This document shows positions 9,668 through 19,380 of a DNA stretch of 64,000 nt, piece after piece. Numbering within the stretch: position 1 is the stretch's first letter; the number at the start of each line of letters is the position of its first letter. Origin of the DNA: DATBVX01 sp963705495 (GTDB taxonomy: Bacteria > Pseudomonadota > Gammaproteobacteria > Steroidobacterales > Steroidobacteraceae); contig CAVPJQ010000003.1 of assembly GCA_963705495.1 (NCBI GenBank), forward strand, positions 269,990 through 333,989. The letters are read 5' to 3'. Below the pieces are notes generated by a model. The model had not been told where the DNA came from and did not search any database. It saw only the letters and a program-made list of their open reading frames with translations. The translations under genes and the position numbers were made by a program.

Positions 9668-10631
9668 ATGTCGCTGTCAGTGTGTCTCTATGCGTGTCTC
9701 ATGAACCGCTCGATGTTCGACGAGGCGGGGCCTGAGGCGGAGGATGGTTTTGCTTCGCAGATGCTATATGTCGCTGGTGTTATTGCGGGTGAGCAACAGG
9801 ACTGGGCCGAGAATCCGCTTGTGTTCGTGTACCTGGCGCGATTCATTCGTTTGCAGCCCCTTTTTTCTGGCTGTCGAGATCGAGCTATGGCTCGGCCGCT
9901 CAGATACTGGTGCTGTGCTTGTTCCTTTGGCCGGTCTTGACCGCGAGCTTCTCCGGTCGCTACTTCTGGCTGCAGGCATTGGTGGTCTATCTGCCGGTGG
10001 TTGTGAGCTTTCGAGCTGTACTGACTGCATGTTCCATTGGCTACCTGTTGGTCGCGTTGTACGGCGACAAGGCACGCGCCCGTTGGCTGCCACTGGGTCT
10101 GTTGTTAGCGAATCTCAGTTCGGCGGCTGTGCTGGGCTGGACGCTGATCGTGATGGCAAATTTCGGAAGCATTCGAAGACGGCTATCGTCCGGGATCTTG
10201 CTGGGTATGCTTGTGTTGGCAAGCGCCTCAGGGTTCGTGGTGTCCGCGACGACAAGTACATAGGTTTCGGCGAGGGCCGTCCCGGCTACGCGCAGTCGAC
10301 GGTCGAGTCGGAAAATCCGCTCTTAGCGGCCGTGAGCAGGAACACGGTCAGCGTGAGTGTTGCAAGCGGCGACTATGCGCGTGCCGTCGTTTATCTTGGA
10401 GTCGTCTGCGCGGCGGGGGCAATTCTGGCTGCGCTGATAGCGAGCAGGAGAGTTCCGCGGAGCATACGGCGGTTCTTTGCATGCGCTGTGCCCGGATTCT
10501 TTTTCGAAGGTCTAGGAGTCCTTGCGTTTCTCATACCCGTCTACTGGTTTCTGATCGGAGTCCGACCCAGTGAAGCACCTGAGCATCGCGCACGGGAGAC
10601 ACCGGGAAAGCGTGCCTTGCGAGCTACATGA
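9668..10631 (+). CDS. Polytopic membrane protein, possible polysaccharide polymerase (frameshifted)
   Basis: I do not recognise this gene by sequence. Joining frames (changes near 9870, 9920 and 10257) gives roughly 320 residues with several hydrophobic helices, e.g. around ALVVYLPVVVSFRAVL, GYLLVALY, PLGLLLANLSSAAVLGW, GILLGMLVLASASGFVV and a C-terminal pair AVVYLGVVCAAGAILAAL and GLGVLAFLIPVYWFLIG. The longest soluble loop lies between the helices ending near 10260 and starting near 10380. A Wzy polymerase is otherwise missing from this operon, so a polymerase role is the natural guess. Its last codon overlaps the start of the glycosyltransferase gene (ATGA). The start is uncertain; ATG 9668 is the first reasonable one, and 9515-9667 shows no gene. 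Confidence 0.4.
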
Positions 10632-11930
10632 CCACAATTCTCTTCGTTACGTACGGGGGTGGACAGTCTCGAATGGTCATACCTGTCGTGCAGAGCCTTT
10701 CAGTTCTACCAGGGACCACGTGCGTGGTTTTGGCCCTTACTACTGCTGCGAGAGATTTTGCGGAGGCAGGGATTGCACATCAGGGCTTTGCCAGTTTAGT
10801 AGGAGCCGGCGACGAGCCCGCGCTGAGAAAGGGCCGTGAACTTGCGGCAGCGATGAGCGGCCAGAGTGCATTTATTCCGGCCGACGAGCCTGCCGCTTAT
10901 CTGGGCCTCTCCTTTGTGGATCTTGTACAACGAATTGGCGAGCGCGACGCACAACTTTCATTTGAACGACTGGGAGACAAGCGTTCTTGCCTTGTTCATC
11001 CTAACACGAGCTGATCGACAAGTACGATGGATCCAGACGTCGTGGTGGACGAGTCACCCCGCGCAGAGCGGGCGGCAATTGAAGTGGCAGGTCAGCTGGG
11101 ACTCCCGTCCGTGTGCATTAACGATTTGTTCGCAATCGGAGAAATAGGATGGCTCGGAAGGCCCGGCTACGCGACGCGCGTGTGGGCGATCACATTCGTC
11201 AAGGACCGACTGGTCGCCTTTGGACGCGATCCAGGCGAGATCGTTGTAACCGGCAATCCTGCGTTCGATAGCCTCTTGGCGCGACGATGTCCGGTCCAAG
11301 GGATATGAGTACCGGGCTGCGCTTGGGGATTGCAAGAGAGTCATCCTTTCGGGCGTCCCAGCCGGAACCGAATATTCACCCGTTCACGACTCAACTGGTA
11401 ATCCAGAGCTTCCCGGCCAGATCCTGAGCAGCTTGATCAACTTTGCAGCCAGAGATAGAGAATGCGTGCTACTGGTCCAACCCCCAGAATTCCCAGCGAA
11501 AATGCTTCATTCGACTGCCAGCTTTCAAACGTGGTATTTGCGCGTCGACAGATTCGGATTTCGCAGCTTGTCCATGCTGCCGACGTATGTGTAACCATGA
11601 CCTCTACCGTGGCGTTGGAGGCGGCCATCGTGAAGAAGCCTGTCGTATGCGTGTCCGGCTGAGTCTTTCGAGAAGCATGTTGTTCGAGCACTGGGAATCG
11701 CCCTGCGTGCGTCAGTGGCGGATCTCGAGGAGACTGTGGTGCGAGCTATTAGTACGCGCCTCATTCGGCCAGTCGGTGAAGACGGCAAAGCCGCCAAGCG
11801 CGTTGCTGAGGTAATCTTGTCGGTTGCGGCTGACTCGTCGTTGTTACGCATGCCATCGACGCCTGGCCGGTCCTACCCTTTCGACAGCAACACTCACGCC
11901 GGTATCGAGGTGTTCCGGTGGACCTTTTGA
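10628..11930 (+). CDS. GT-B fold glycosyltransferase / 2-epimerase-like protein (frameshifted)
   Basis: Joined, about 430 residues. The N-terminus MTTILFVTYGGGQSRMVIPV has the Gly-rich acceptor-side loop of GT-B enzymes. The middle contains LGLPSVCINDLF, GEIVVTGNPAFDSLL and the C-terminal donor-side motif CVTMTSTVALEAAIVKKPVV, resembling capsule-type and UDP-GlcNAc-2-epimerase-like glycosyltransferases. Frame changes occur near 10955, 11005, 11300, 11475 and 11660. The gene starts within the previous stop (ATGA) and ends at 11930, overlapping the amidotransferase if that starts at GTG 11918. It probably adds one sugar of the repeat unit; donor and acceptor cannot be told from the sequence. 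Confidence 0.58.
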
Positions 11931-13244
11931 GGGCTCCAATGTTCAAGTATCCGCGTCATCGTGAAGAACAGCTTCTCAACGCTTCAAAGGAGCGCGAGCC
12001 CAAAGATAGCCGCTACGGGTTGCCGCTGCACGTGGCCTTTTGTCGCCGCTGTGTAATCTTGAATCAGCGTCCCAACTCGGCGGTGGTCGCGCACACCAAC
12101 TATAGCAACAAGGCGACGATCCACTTCGACGCCGAGGGAGTGTGCGACGCTTGTCGGTTGGCCGAACAGAAACACGGCCTAATCGACTGGCAAGAACGCG
12201 AGTCGCGACTGCGCGAGCTCTGCGATCGATATCGTCGACATGATGGCTCTTATGACTGCATGGTTCCTGGGTCGGCGGCAAGGACAGCTTTTATGCCGCG
12301 CATGTGTTTAAGTGCCAGTACGGCATGCACCCGCTTACCGTTACTTGGGCGCCGTACATCACACCGACTGGGGTGGCGGAACTTTCAGTCGTGGGTTCAG
12401 GCCGGGTTTGACAATTTCTTATGTACGCCCAATGGGCGCGTGCATCGCCTGCTGACGCGCCTCGCGGTTGAAAACCTGTTTCATCCCTTCCAGCCCTTTA
12501 TTTTTGGACAGAAGGCGCTCGCCCCCAAAATGGCGCTCTGCACGAGGTCCCGCTCGTGTTCTATGGCGAGAACGAAGCCGATTACGGGAATCCGATCGCC
12601 GTACTCAGTCGGCCCGGCGCGACTGGTCGTATTTCACCGCGCGGACAAGTCGAAGATTTATCTCGGCGGCACGTCGATGGCCGATTTGCAGGCGCACTTC
12701 GGGGTCGATGCGAACGAGCTCAAGCTCTACCCGCCGGCGGACCCGGCAGAGATCGAGCGGCAGAGTCGAGGTGCACTATCTTGGTTACTACCTGAAGTGG
12801 CACCCGCAGAGCTGCGATTACTACGCCGTGGAGCACGGCGGGTTCCAGGGCTCACCTGAGCGGACGCCAGGCACCGACAGTAAGTACAACAGCATCGACG
12901 ACAGGATCGACGATTTCCATTACTACACGACAGTGACGGAAGTTCGGCATTGGCCGCGCGACCTACGACGCGGCGCAGGAGATTCGCTCGCGCGAATCAC
13001 GCGCGAGGAGGGCGTCGCGCTGACGCGCCGCTTCGACGGCGAGTTTCCGGAGCGCTTCGCCGAGGAGGTCTTCCGCTACTCAGCATTTCGGAGAAGGAGT
13101 TTTCACGGGCGTTTCGTATGTTCGACCCGCCAATTGGACCGCGCGTATTTCGACAATCTGACGGATTCGTTCCGTTCGCCGCACCTGTGGCGGCACGTCG
13201 ACGGCAAGTGGCAGCTGCGGCACGTGGTCTGGGATTCAGAGTGA
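11918..13244 (+). CDS. wbpG: N-acetyl sugar amidotransferase, WbpG/PseA family (frameshifted)
   Basis: Joined, about 440 residues or less. The N-terminal region has the paired-cysteine signature of the family: FCRRCVILNQRP, then FDAEGVCDACR, likely a zinc site. Near 12265 the DNA encodes GGKDS, the PP-loop ATPase motif, but in a shifted frame. Downstream blocks include NFLCTPNGRVHRLLTRLA, FYGENEADYGNP, YLGYYLKWHPQSCDYYAVEHGGFQ and a C-terminal LWRHVDGKW. Frame changes occur near 12260, 12350, 12540, 12610, 12770 and in 12920-13150. Family members, with a HisH glutaminase and HisF cyclase subunit, use ammonia to turn an acetamido group into an acetamidino group on LPS sugars. HisF and HisH genes follow directly. 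Start GTG 11918 or ATG 11939. Confidence 0.78.
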
Positions 13245-13250
13245 GGCGTA

Positions 13251-14021
13251 ATGGGCAACGTGCGTTTGATCGCGCGCCTGGATATCAAGGGCCCGAATCT
13301 GATCAAGGGCGTTCATCTTGAGGGGTTGAGAGTCATTGGTGATCCGCAGGAATATGGCGTCGCTACGACGAACAGGGCGCCGATGAGCTCATATACATAG
13401 ATATCGTGGGCGAGCCTGTACGGGCCAGGCGACCGATATTGTGCGTCGCGCTGCGCACGATGTGTTCGTGCCGATGACCGGTGGGCGGCGGCGTGCGGAA
13501 TGTCGAGGACGTTCGCGTATTATTGCGTGCGGGGGCTGACAAGATAGCTATCAACACGGCCGCGGTGCGCCGTCCTGAGCTCATCACGGAGGTCGCACGG
13601 CGCTTTGGGTCGCAGTGCGTTGTGTTGTCAATCGAGGCCAAGCAGCAGGCGCCAGGGCGATGGGAGGTCTATACCGATTGCGGTCGTGAGCGCTCGGGTG
13701 TCGACGCGATTGATGGGCGCGCAGAGGCGCACAGCTCGGAGCCGGGGAGATTCTCGTAACGTCGATTGATTGCGAAGGCATGCGCGCAAAGGATTCGACA
13801 TCGAACTCATTGCGCAAGTCACATCTGCCGTAAACGTACCCGTGATTGCCAGTGGCGGCTACGGAGAGCCGTCGCACTTCGCGTCCGTCGTTGGTGCCGG
13901 AGCCGACGCGGTGGCCGTTGCTGACGCTCTACACTACGACCGTACTACCCTTGGGCAGCTGCGCGAAGCGGCCCGCGAACTGAATGTCTCGCTGAGGAAG
14001 ACGCAGGCGCCAACCGAGTAG
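13251..14021 (+). CDS. hisF2: HisF-like subunit of sugar acetamidino synthase (frameshifted)
   Basis: ATG 13251 opens a TIM-barrel protein with RLIARLDIKGPNLIKGVHLE, the characteristic start of HisF paralogues in LPS loci, in place of the housekeeping R-x-IPCLDV style opening. It continues with DELIYIDIVG, VGGGVRNVEDVRVLLRAGADKIAIN, EILVTSIDCEG and VPVIASGGYGEPSHF, i.e. the phosphate-binding and catalytic strand ends of HisF. The joined length, ~256 residues, is normal. Frame changes lie near 13362, 13400-13485 and 13710-13790. It sits between the WbpG-type gene and a HisH-type gene, and no other histidine genes are near, so it should supply ammonia for amidino-sugar formation rather than make histidine. 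Confidence 0.78.
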
Positions 14022-14023
14022 CC

Positions 14024-14642
14024 GTGGTCGATTACGGCATCGGGAAATCTGTATAGCGTGCAGCGCGCGTTGGAGGACCTGGCGCTGATGTGGACATGGT
14101 TTCCGACGCTGGCGGGATCGACTCCCGCACCACGCTCTGCGTCGCCGGCGTGGAGCTTTTTCCAAGGGCATGCAGGGTCTACAGGAGCGCGGACTGATCG
14201 ATGCATTGCGCAGGTACGGGGGGCCCGGGCGATCGTGTCGGCATCTGTCGGGCATGCAGGATGCTGGCTACCGTCAGTGAGGAGTTTGGCCTGCACGAGG
14301 GGCTGGGGCTGATTCCGGGGAGGGTAGTGGTAATTCCTTCAACGATTCCGCCAATGGGAACTCGCACAATATTTCACATATCAGCTGGAGCCCCCTCTTC
14401 CAGCGGGGGGAGCCCTGGGAGGGTACGATTTGCACGCACACCGACCGGTCACAGTGGTCTATCTCGTGTACCAGACCACGTCATGCCGGAGGATTCTGTA
14501 GACTTGCTTGCGCAGGGCGACTGACGGCGGTCGTCCTATATGCGCCGCCGTGCGCCGTGGCAGAGTATTCGGTTGCCAGTTTCACCCAGAGAAGAGTGGA
14601 AGGTCGGGGCTGCAGATACTCGCCACGTTTCTGCGGTTGTAA
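14024..14642 (+). CDS. hisH2: HisH-like glutaminase subunit of sugar acetamidino synthase (frameshifted)
   Basis: Translation from GTG 14024 gives VVDYGIG and then, one base shifted, NLYSVQRALE, the conserved HisH opening. The nucleophile region GIC-GMQ-LA is readable near 14240-14265 across one deletion and one insertion; the end FGCQFHPEKSGRSGLQILATFL carries the His and Glu of the class I glutaminase triad. The joined length of about 206 residues matches HisH. At least five indels are needed (near 14048, 14075-14170, 14250, 14260 and between 14350 and 14560). It follows the HisF gene by two bases and completes a WbpG-HisF-HisH trio. The stop is TAA at 14640-14642. Confidence 0.72.
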
Positions 14643-14799
14643 ACGCGCCGAATTCACCCCTCATGCGTGATTGGGCTCGGGGCCATTTGTATTGCGGCGT
14701 ATTTCGTTTCTGCTGCAGACCGTTTTTGCTGTTCCATGCCTGACCGCAATCCGGCGTTCCTGAAGGCGGCGTCGGAATTCTCCTTGGTCGCACTTTCGA

Positions 14800-15890
14800 G
14801 TCCCGAGTACACAGCGCCGTTCGCGCATCCATTCCTTGTGATGTTCTCCGGGGGGTAATGGCTGCCGGCGTGATGCTTTATCACTACACGACCTGGAGCG
14901 AAATTCCCCTCTCGTTATTTTCTGCATTTGTGATTACGAAGCTCGGTTTGTACGGCGTCGAAGCGTTTTTTGTTATTAGTGGTTTCAGCTTGGCATAAAT
15001 TTATAGGGGAACGCGGGTTGATTATCTTCACAATGTCTGCGCCTTCTTCACACGGCGATTCTTTTGGATCGCGCCGTTGTTTTTCGTCTGTGCGCTGGCG
15101 ATGTTGGATTTAAGGTCTGGTTGTGGACTGTTTGGACGCCGACTCACGCTGCTCTCGATTAATCCGAATAATGCTCAACTTTACGTTTCTCTTTGGTATT
15201 GTCTATCCAGCGGTATCGCTCGGAGTGGCCTGTCGGTCTATAGGTCTTCAAATGGTGTTCTATGCCGTATTCCTTTCGTTGATGTTGTTGTTTGCTCGGC
15301 CCTGGTGTATTCCGATTTATAACCGTTCTGGGTTTGCCATTGCCACACGATCGAGCGTAGCCTGCTGGATCCAAGTATCAGCCTGAGTTCACAGTGGTCG
15401 GGTACGTTATGGCGCTGAATTACCTTAAACATTTGGCAACGGGCATGGCGTTGGCTTGGAGTGGGCGGCGGTGCGGCCGCTTTGCCTCGATGGCTAGCTG
15501 GGGAGACGATAGCGATTGCAAGCGTGGCTCTGGCCATTCCATTCGCCCACCTTTTGGAGATTGACCTTGTTACTGGTGCGGCGCGTGTGTCCTTTTTGTG
15601 TGTTGTTGCGAACTGGTATTTTGCGTTGCGGAATAGTGCATGACCTGGGTGCTTCGTTGGTGGGCGGTTCACCTTGAGACATCAGTTATTCGGTTTATCC
15701 GCTGCATTTTTTTGTTTACGATGGTGTGACTGAAATTGTGTTGCGGCTTTGACTCCGCGTGCCGGCTTTAGGGGTTCTTGTGATCGACATTGCGGGTACG
15801 CTTGTCGCGGCGCATTGCAGTGACCGCGTGCTGAAGACTCCGTTCATGCAATTTGCAAAGCGGTTGACTTCAATATCAAGGATGGCCTGA
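14800..15890 (+). CDS. Acyltransferase 3 (OafA-like) membrane O-acyltransferase (frameshifted)
   Basis: Joined, about 360 residues, usual for the acyltransferase 3 family of integral membrane proteins that O-acetylate surface sugars. The opening reads RIHSLDVLRGVMAAGVMLYH across one indel near 14852, with the family's DxLRxxAAxxVxxYH pattern; the next block is LYGVEAFFVISGF. Later segments are hydrophobic helices up to RLTSISRMA and the TGA at 15888-15890. A TAA interrupts the frame near 14997 and further indels occur near 15120, 15340, 15480, 15650 and 15750. The exact start is unclear; between the hisH stop (14642) and about 14800 I see no separate gene. The region is visibly more AT-rich than its surroundings, as is common for O-antigen modification genes. 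Confidence 0.65.
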
Positions 15891-15905
15891 GGGGGCACTC
15901 TGGAC

Positions 15906-16875
15906 GTGCCTGTCGTTGGGTCTTGGTCGTTTATTGGCTGACGAGACGTCGAGAACTTGCGATTGCTTCTCCCGGGAATTTATTTCTCGATCGATTGGCG
16001 TGAGATGGCGTTGAAGACGAGTTCTGCGACGAGTGGGGGCAACCGTAGGGGGGTCATTGATGTCCCGCCTGGCATCAGCTCCAAAGCTGGTGTTGATTGC
16101 CAACCTTCGCCCCTACACCACGGCGTAATGATGGAAGTATTAGACGCTGGCATTCCTTTCTATCTGGAAAAGCCAGTCGTCTCTGATCGAGCGTCTTGGC
16201 AAGCACTAGGGCGCCATCTCGTGTCCATCGATGAGTTGCCTCCACACGTTGTCGGCTGCAACCTAAGATTTCTGCCATCGCTGGAGCGATTGAAGGATAT
16301 GTGCATGTCCGGCGCGCTCGGTCGTATCGTTCGAGCCACATTTCAGGCGGGGCAATGGCTTCCGTCCTGGCGACCACAGAGCGACTACCGAGGAGGCTAC
16401 AGCGCCTCACGCAAGCTTGGCGGAGGCGTAATTTGCGATTTGGTGCACGAAATGGACGCCGCGCGTTGGCTGCTTGGCGACTTTGATGAAGTCCATGCAA
16501 GCGCGGGCCGCTTCAGTGCGCTAGAGATCGAGACCGAGGACACTGCGGGAGCATTGCTGAGCAGGCAAGGTGGTCCGGTCGTCCACATAGGTCTTGACTA
16601 TGTAAGTCGTAAGCCGGTGCGGGAATATCGATTGATTGGGGAACGGGCATCCGCGGTGTGGGATTTGGGGCAAGAGTTGCGGCTCGAGCTACCTTTCGGA
16701 TACGCAAGTCATCACAGCCGGGATTGAAGATTTCGACGTCAGTTAGACGTACCTCTCCGCAATGCGGGAGCTACCTCGAAGCAATCCAAACTGGAGGCCG
16801 AACGTGATACGAATCGACGAAGCCATGAAGACGACCGACCTGATGTTGACAATCCGAGAGAAGGCATCGATGTGA
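15906..16875 (+). CDS. Gfo/Idh/MocA-family NAD(P)-dependent sugar oxidoreductase (disrupted)
   Basis: The start region (GTG 15906) gives VPVVG..SFIG then RDVENLRLLLPG, a damaged Rossmann fold of the V-x-G-x-G-S-I-G-x-R-x-x-x-N-L type, with an in-frame TGA at 15939-15941. From 16090 the frame is good: HHGVMMEVLDAGIPFYLEKPV contains the conserved EKP lysine motif, followed by GCNLRFLPSLERLK and GGGVICDLVHEMD with the family's catalytic Asp/His region. Further frame changes are needed near 16050, 16690 and 16750-16830 to reach the stop at 16873-16875, which overlaps the CMP-transferase start. A Gfo/Idh enzyme next to a CMP-nonulosonate synthetase and an SDR recalls the ptmF-ptmB-ptmA group of Campylobacter. 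Substrate unknown. Confidence 0.68.
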
Positions 16876-17570
16876 TTGTCGCAACGATTTGTGCACGCGG
16901 CGGTTCGGTCGGCGTTCCTTGCAAGAACATCCGGCCGCTGATGGGGAAGCCGCTCATCGCTTATTCGATCGAGCAGGCCCTAGCCTGCCGACGAGTCGAA
17001 CGTGTATAGCGTTTCGACCGACGACTTGGAGATAGCAGAAGTTGCGCGACAAGCCGGGGCGCGCGTGCCATTCCTGAGGCCAGCGGAAATGAGGCGACAA
17101 GTATTGCGCCGAAGATTCCAGTGATTGAGCACCTAGTTGCTTGGATCGAAGCCAATGACAGAGCGGTTTCGACAATTGTTGACCTGGACCCGAGCTCACC
17201 GTTGCGTGAGGTGTCCGATATCGATGCTTGTATATCGCTTCTTGAGGAGAAGGTGAGCGTTGTAATCTCTGGATACGTCAGACCGACAAGAACCCCCATT
17301 TCAACGTGGTTGAATTGCAAGCCGATGGGTCTGTGCAGCTTGTCAGAAAGCTCGAAGGCGAAGTTGTGAGCCGGGCAGACGGCGCCCAAAGTATACGCAA
17401 TGAATGCCTCCGTGTATGTATGGCGTCGTGCTGCCCTGCCACGCGGTCTATGGGGCGGCTACGTACGGTTATACGTGATGCCTCGTGAGCGTTCGATCGA
17501 TATAGATCATCCAGTCGACTTCGAACTTGTGGAGCTACTCATGAAACGCAAGGTCACGGCCTCTGCATGA
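16872..17570 (+). CDS. neuA: CMP-nonulosonate cytidylyltransferase (NeuA/LegF-type; frameshifted)
   Basis: GTG 16872 starts VIVATICARGGSVGVPCKNI, matching the NeuA nucleotide-binding motif (A-R-G-G-S-K-G-V-P-x-K-N). It continues with PLIAYSIEQAL, VYSVSTDDLEIAEVA, PKIPVIEHLV, VDLDPSSPLREVSDID and TDKNPHFNVVE, all standard NeuA/LegF blocks. The joined length is about 232 residues, normal for the family. Indels are needed near 17008, 17090, 17265-17290 and 17390. The final TGA overlaps the SDR start (ATGA). The enzyme activates a nonulosonic acid (here probably a legionaminic-type sugar) with CTP so that it can be added to the glycan. Confidence 0.82.
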
Positions 17571-18355
17571 GTTGGAATCTTTCCAACAAGACGGTAATGC
17601 TAACCGGAGCCGGGGGCATTCTGGGGCAGCGCTTTGTGGCGGCTCTGCTGAGCGCCGGCGCACGCGTAGTCGCTGTGGAGCGAAATCCCGATGCATTGAC
17701 GGTCTTGCGGACACAGTACGCTGAAACCGGACGGTTAGTCGAAGCTGCCGTGGACGTCACGCATCGGGACGACCTGGTTGATCTCCGACAGCAACTCAAA
17801 GCTGCCGATATAGGTGTCGATGTGCTCGTCAATAACGCAGCAACCAAGTCAAAGAACTTCTTTACACCTTTCGCCGATTTTCCCGTCGCAGACTGGAACG
17901 AAGTCATGACGGTCAACTTGACTGGCGCCATGCTCTGCTGTCAGGTATTCGGGAGTCAGATGGCAGCCCGGGGGTCAGGAAGCATCATCAATATGCTCTC
18001 TATATATGGGATCAGCGCTCCCGATCAGCGCATTTATGAGGATTCGGAATATGAAGGACGTCCGATAAACACGCCCGCGGTCTACAGCGCCAGCAAGGCT
18101 GGGCTCTGGGGACTGACTCAATATCTGGCCGCTTATTGGGGAGGGCAGGGCGTTCGCGTTAATGCGGTGACTCCTGGCGGTGTGTATTCGGGTCAGAATG
18201 ACGTATTTCGCGAACGGTATAGTGCGCGCGTGCCCCTAGCGCGTATGGCTGCCCCTGAAGAGTTATGCGGCGCCGTCGTATTCCTCGCTTCCGAGGACGC
18301 CTCCTACATTACTGGTCACAATCTCGTGGTCGACGGCGGGCTAACGGTGTGGTGA
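17567..18355 (+). CDS. Short-chain dehydrogenase/reductase (PtmA-like)
   Basis: An intact 262-residue classical SDR. It has the cofactor motif TGAGGILG (residues ~14-21), the NNAA motif, the catalytic Ser in INMLSIYG and the YSASKAG Tyr/Lys pair, and ends with the common GHNLVVDGGLTVW. It overlaps neuA by four bases and precedes neuB by four, in a fully coupled run. Similar SDRs (PtmA) lie beside CMP-legionaminate synthetase genes in Campylobacter and are linked to sugar precursor supply. The exact substrate is not visible. It is the first gene after a long stretch of frameshifts that reads through cleanly. Confidence 0.8.
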   Translation: MSWNLSNKTVMLTGAGGILGQRFVAALLSAGARVVAVERNPDALTVLRTQYAETGRLVEAAVDVTHRDDLVDLRQQLKAADIGVDVLVNNAATKSKNFFTPFADFPVADWNEVMTVNLTGAMLCCQVFGSQMAARGSGSIINMLSIYGISAPDQRIYEDSEYEGRPINTPAVYSASKAGLWGLTQYLAAYWGGQGVRVNAVTPGGVYSGQNDVFRERYSARVPLARMAAPEELCGAVVFLASEDASYITGHNLVVDGGLTVW

Positions 18356-18359
18356 GTGT

Positions 18360-19380
18360 ATGGGTGTATTTGTCGTTGCCGAAGCGGGTGTCAATCACAA
18401 CGGCGAAGAGCGCCTAGCCCTTGAGCTTGCCACGTGCGCGGCGCGTGCGGGCGCGGACGCGGTAAAGTTTCAAACGTTTCGCGCTGAGCGCTTGGTCGTG
18501 CGAGGAACCCAGACCGCCGAATATCAGCGGGCCGATGCCGGCGAGTCAGATCAGTTTGAGTTGCTAAAGCGGCTGGAGTTGACTGAAGACGCATACCGAC
18601 GTGTCGCCGATCATTGTCGAGAGCTTGGCATCGAGTTCATGTCGACCGCCTTCGATGAGCAGTCGCTCGACTTTCTGGTCTCGCTCGGAATCAGGCGCAT
18701 TAAGATCCCGTCTGGGGAGCTTACCAATCTGCCCCTGCTGGCACATGCGGCCAAAGTCGGCTTGCCCATGATCGTATCGACCGGCATGGCGGATCTCGAG
18801 GAAGTGGAGGAAGCTGTCGACTGCATTCGCATCGCCCGCGGAAACCAGGCCACGGGGATGAATCTCACGCTTCTTCACTGCACATCGAGCTATCCTGCGA
18901 TGGACGCCGATGTGAATCTCCGTGCTATGGGTACTCTCGCATCTCGATTTGCTGTGCCGGTAGGGTATTCCGACCACACGCTTGGGACCTACGTCAGCAT
19001 TGGTGCGGTGGCCTTGGGCGCGACCGTTATTGAAAAGCACTTTACGCTCAGCCGCGCGCTGCAAGGACCCGATCACAAGGCGTCGCTGATCGTTACCGAA
19101 TTGACAGAACTAGTGACTGCAGTGCGTGGTGTGAGCATTGCTCTTGGTTTCTGATGTCAAGGTGCCGACCGCCCCTGAGAGGGAAGTGCGCGTCGCTGTT
19201 CGCCGAAGCGTCGTTGCGTCACACGCGCTCCAATCAGGGCAGTTGCTCGCCGAGCGAGATCTGGAACTGCTGAGGCCCGGTACCGGCATTGCGCCACGCG
19301 ACCTTTCGAAGCTGATTGGGCGCAGAGTCAATCGATCGGTCAGCGCTGGCGATTTGCTCCGGTGGGAGGATCTCGCGTAG
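18360..19380 (+). CDS. neuB: N-acetylneuraminate/legionaminate synthase (one frameshift)
   Basis: The joined product is 340 residues, the usual NeuB length. The N-terminal TIM barrel contains VVAEAGVNHNGEERLALEL, DAVKFQTF, GIEFMSTAFDE, KIPSGELTNLPLL, VSTGMADLEE, HCTSSYPA, VGYSDHTLG and EKHFTL, i.e. the PEP- and metal-binding residues of the family. After a one-base insertion (an extra T near 19150) the C-terminal SAF/antifreeze-like domain follows: VVASHALQSGQLLAERDLELLRPGTG. It condenses phosphoenolpyruvate with a 2,4-diacetamido-trideoxy-mannose or ManNAc to form the nonulosonic acid. Neighbouring dehydratase, aminotransferase and NeuC/NeuD genes favour legionaminate. The TAG stop overlaps the next GTG start. 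Confidence 0.88.

Noticed and set aside
13251..14642. Histidine biosynthesis operon
   Set aside because: Only hisF- and hisH-like genes are present, next to a WbpG-type gene and glycan genes; the HisF opening is of the LPS paralogue type.
4782..17570. Phase-variable genes as an explanation for the frameshifts
   Set aside because: Shifts do not sit in long homopolymers or short tandem repeats, and there are several per gene in all genes.
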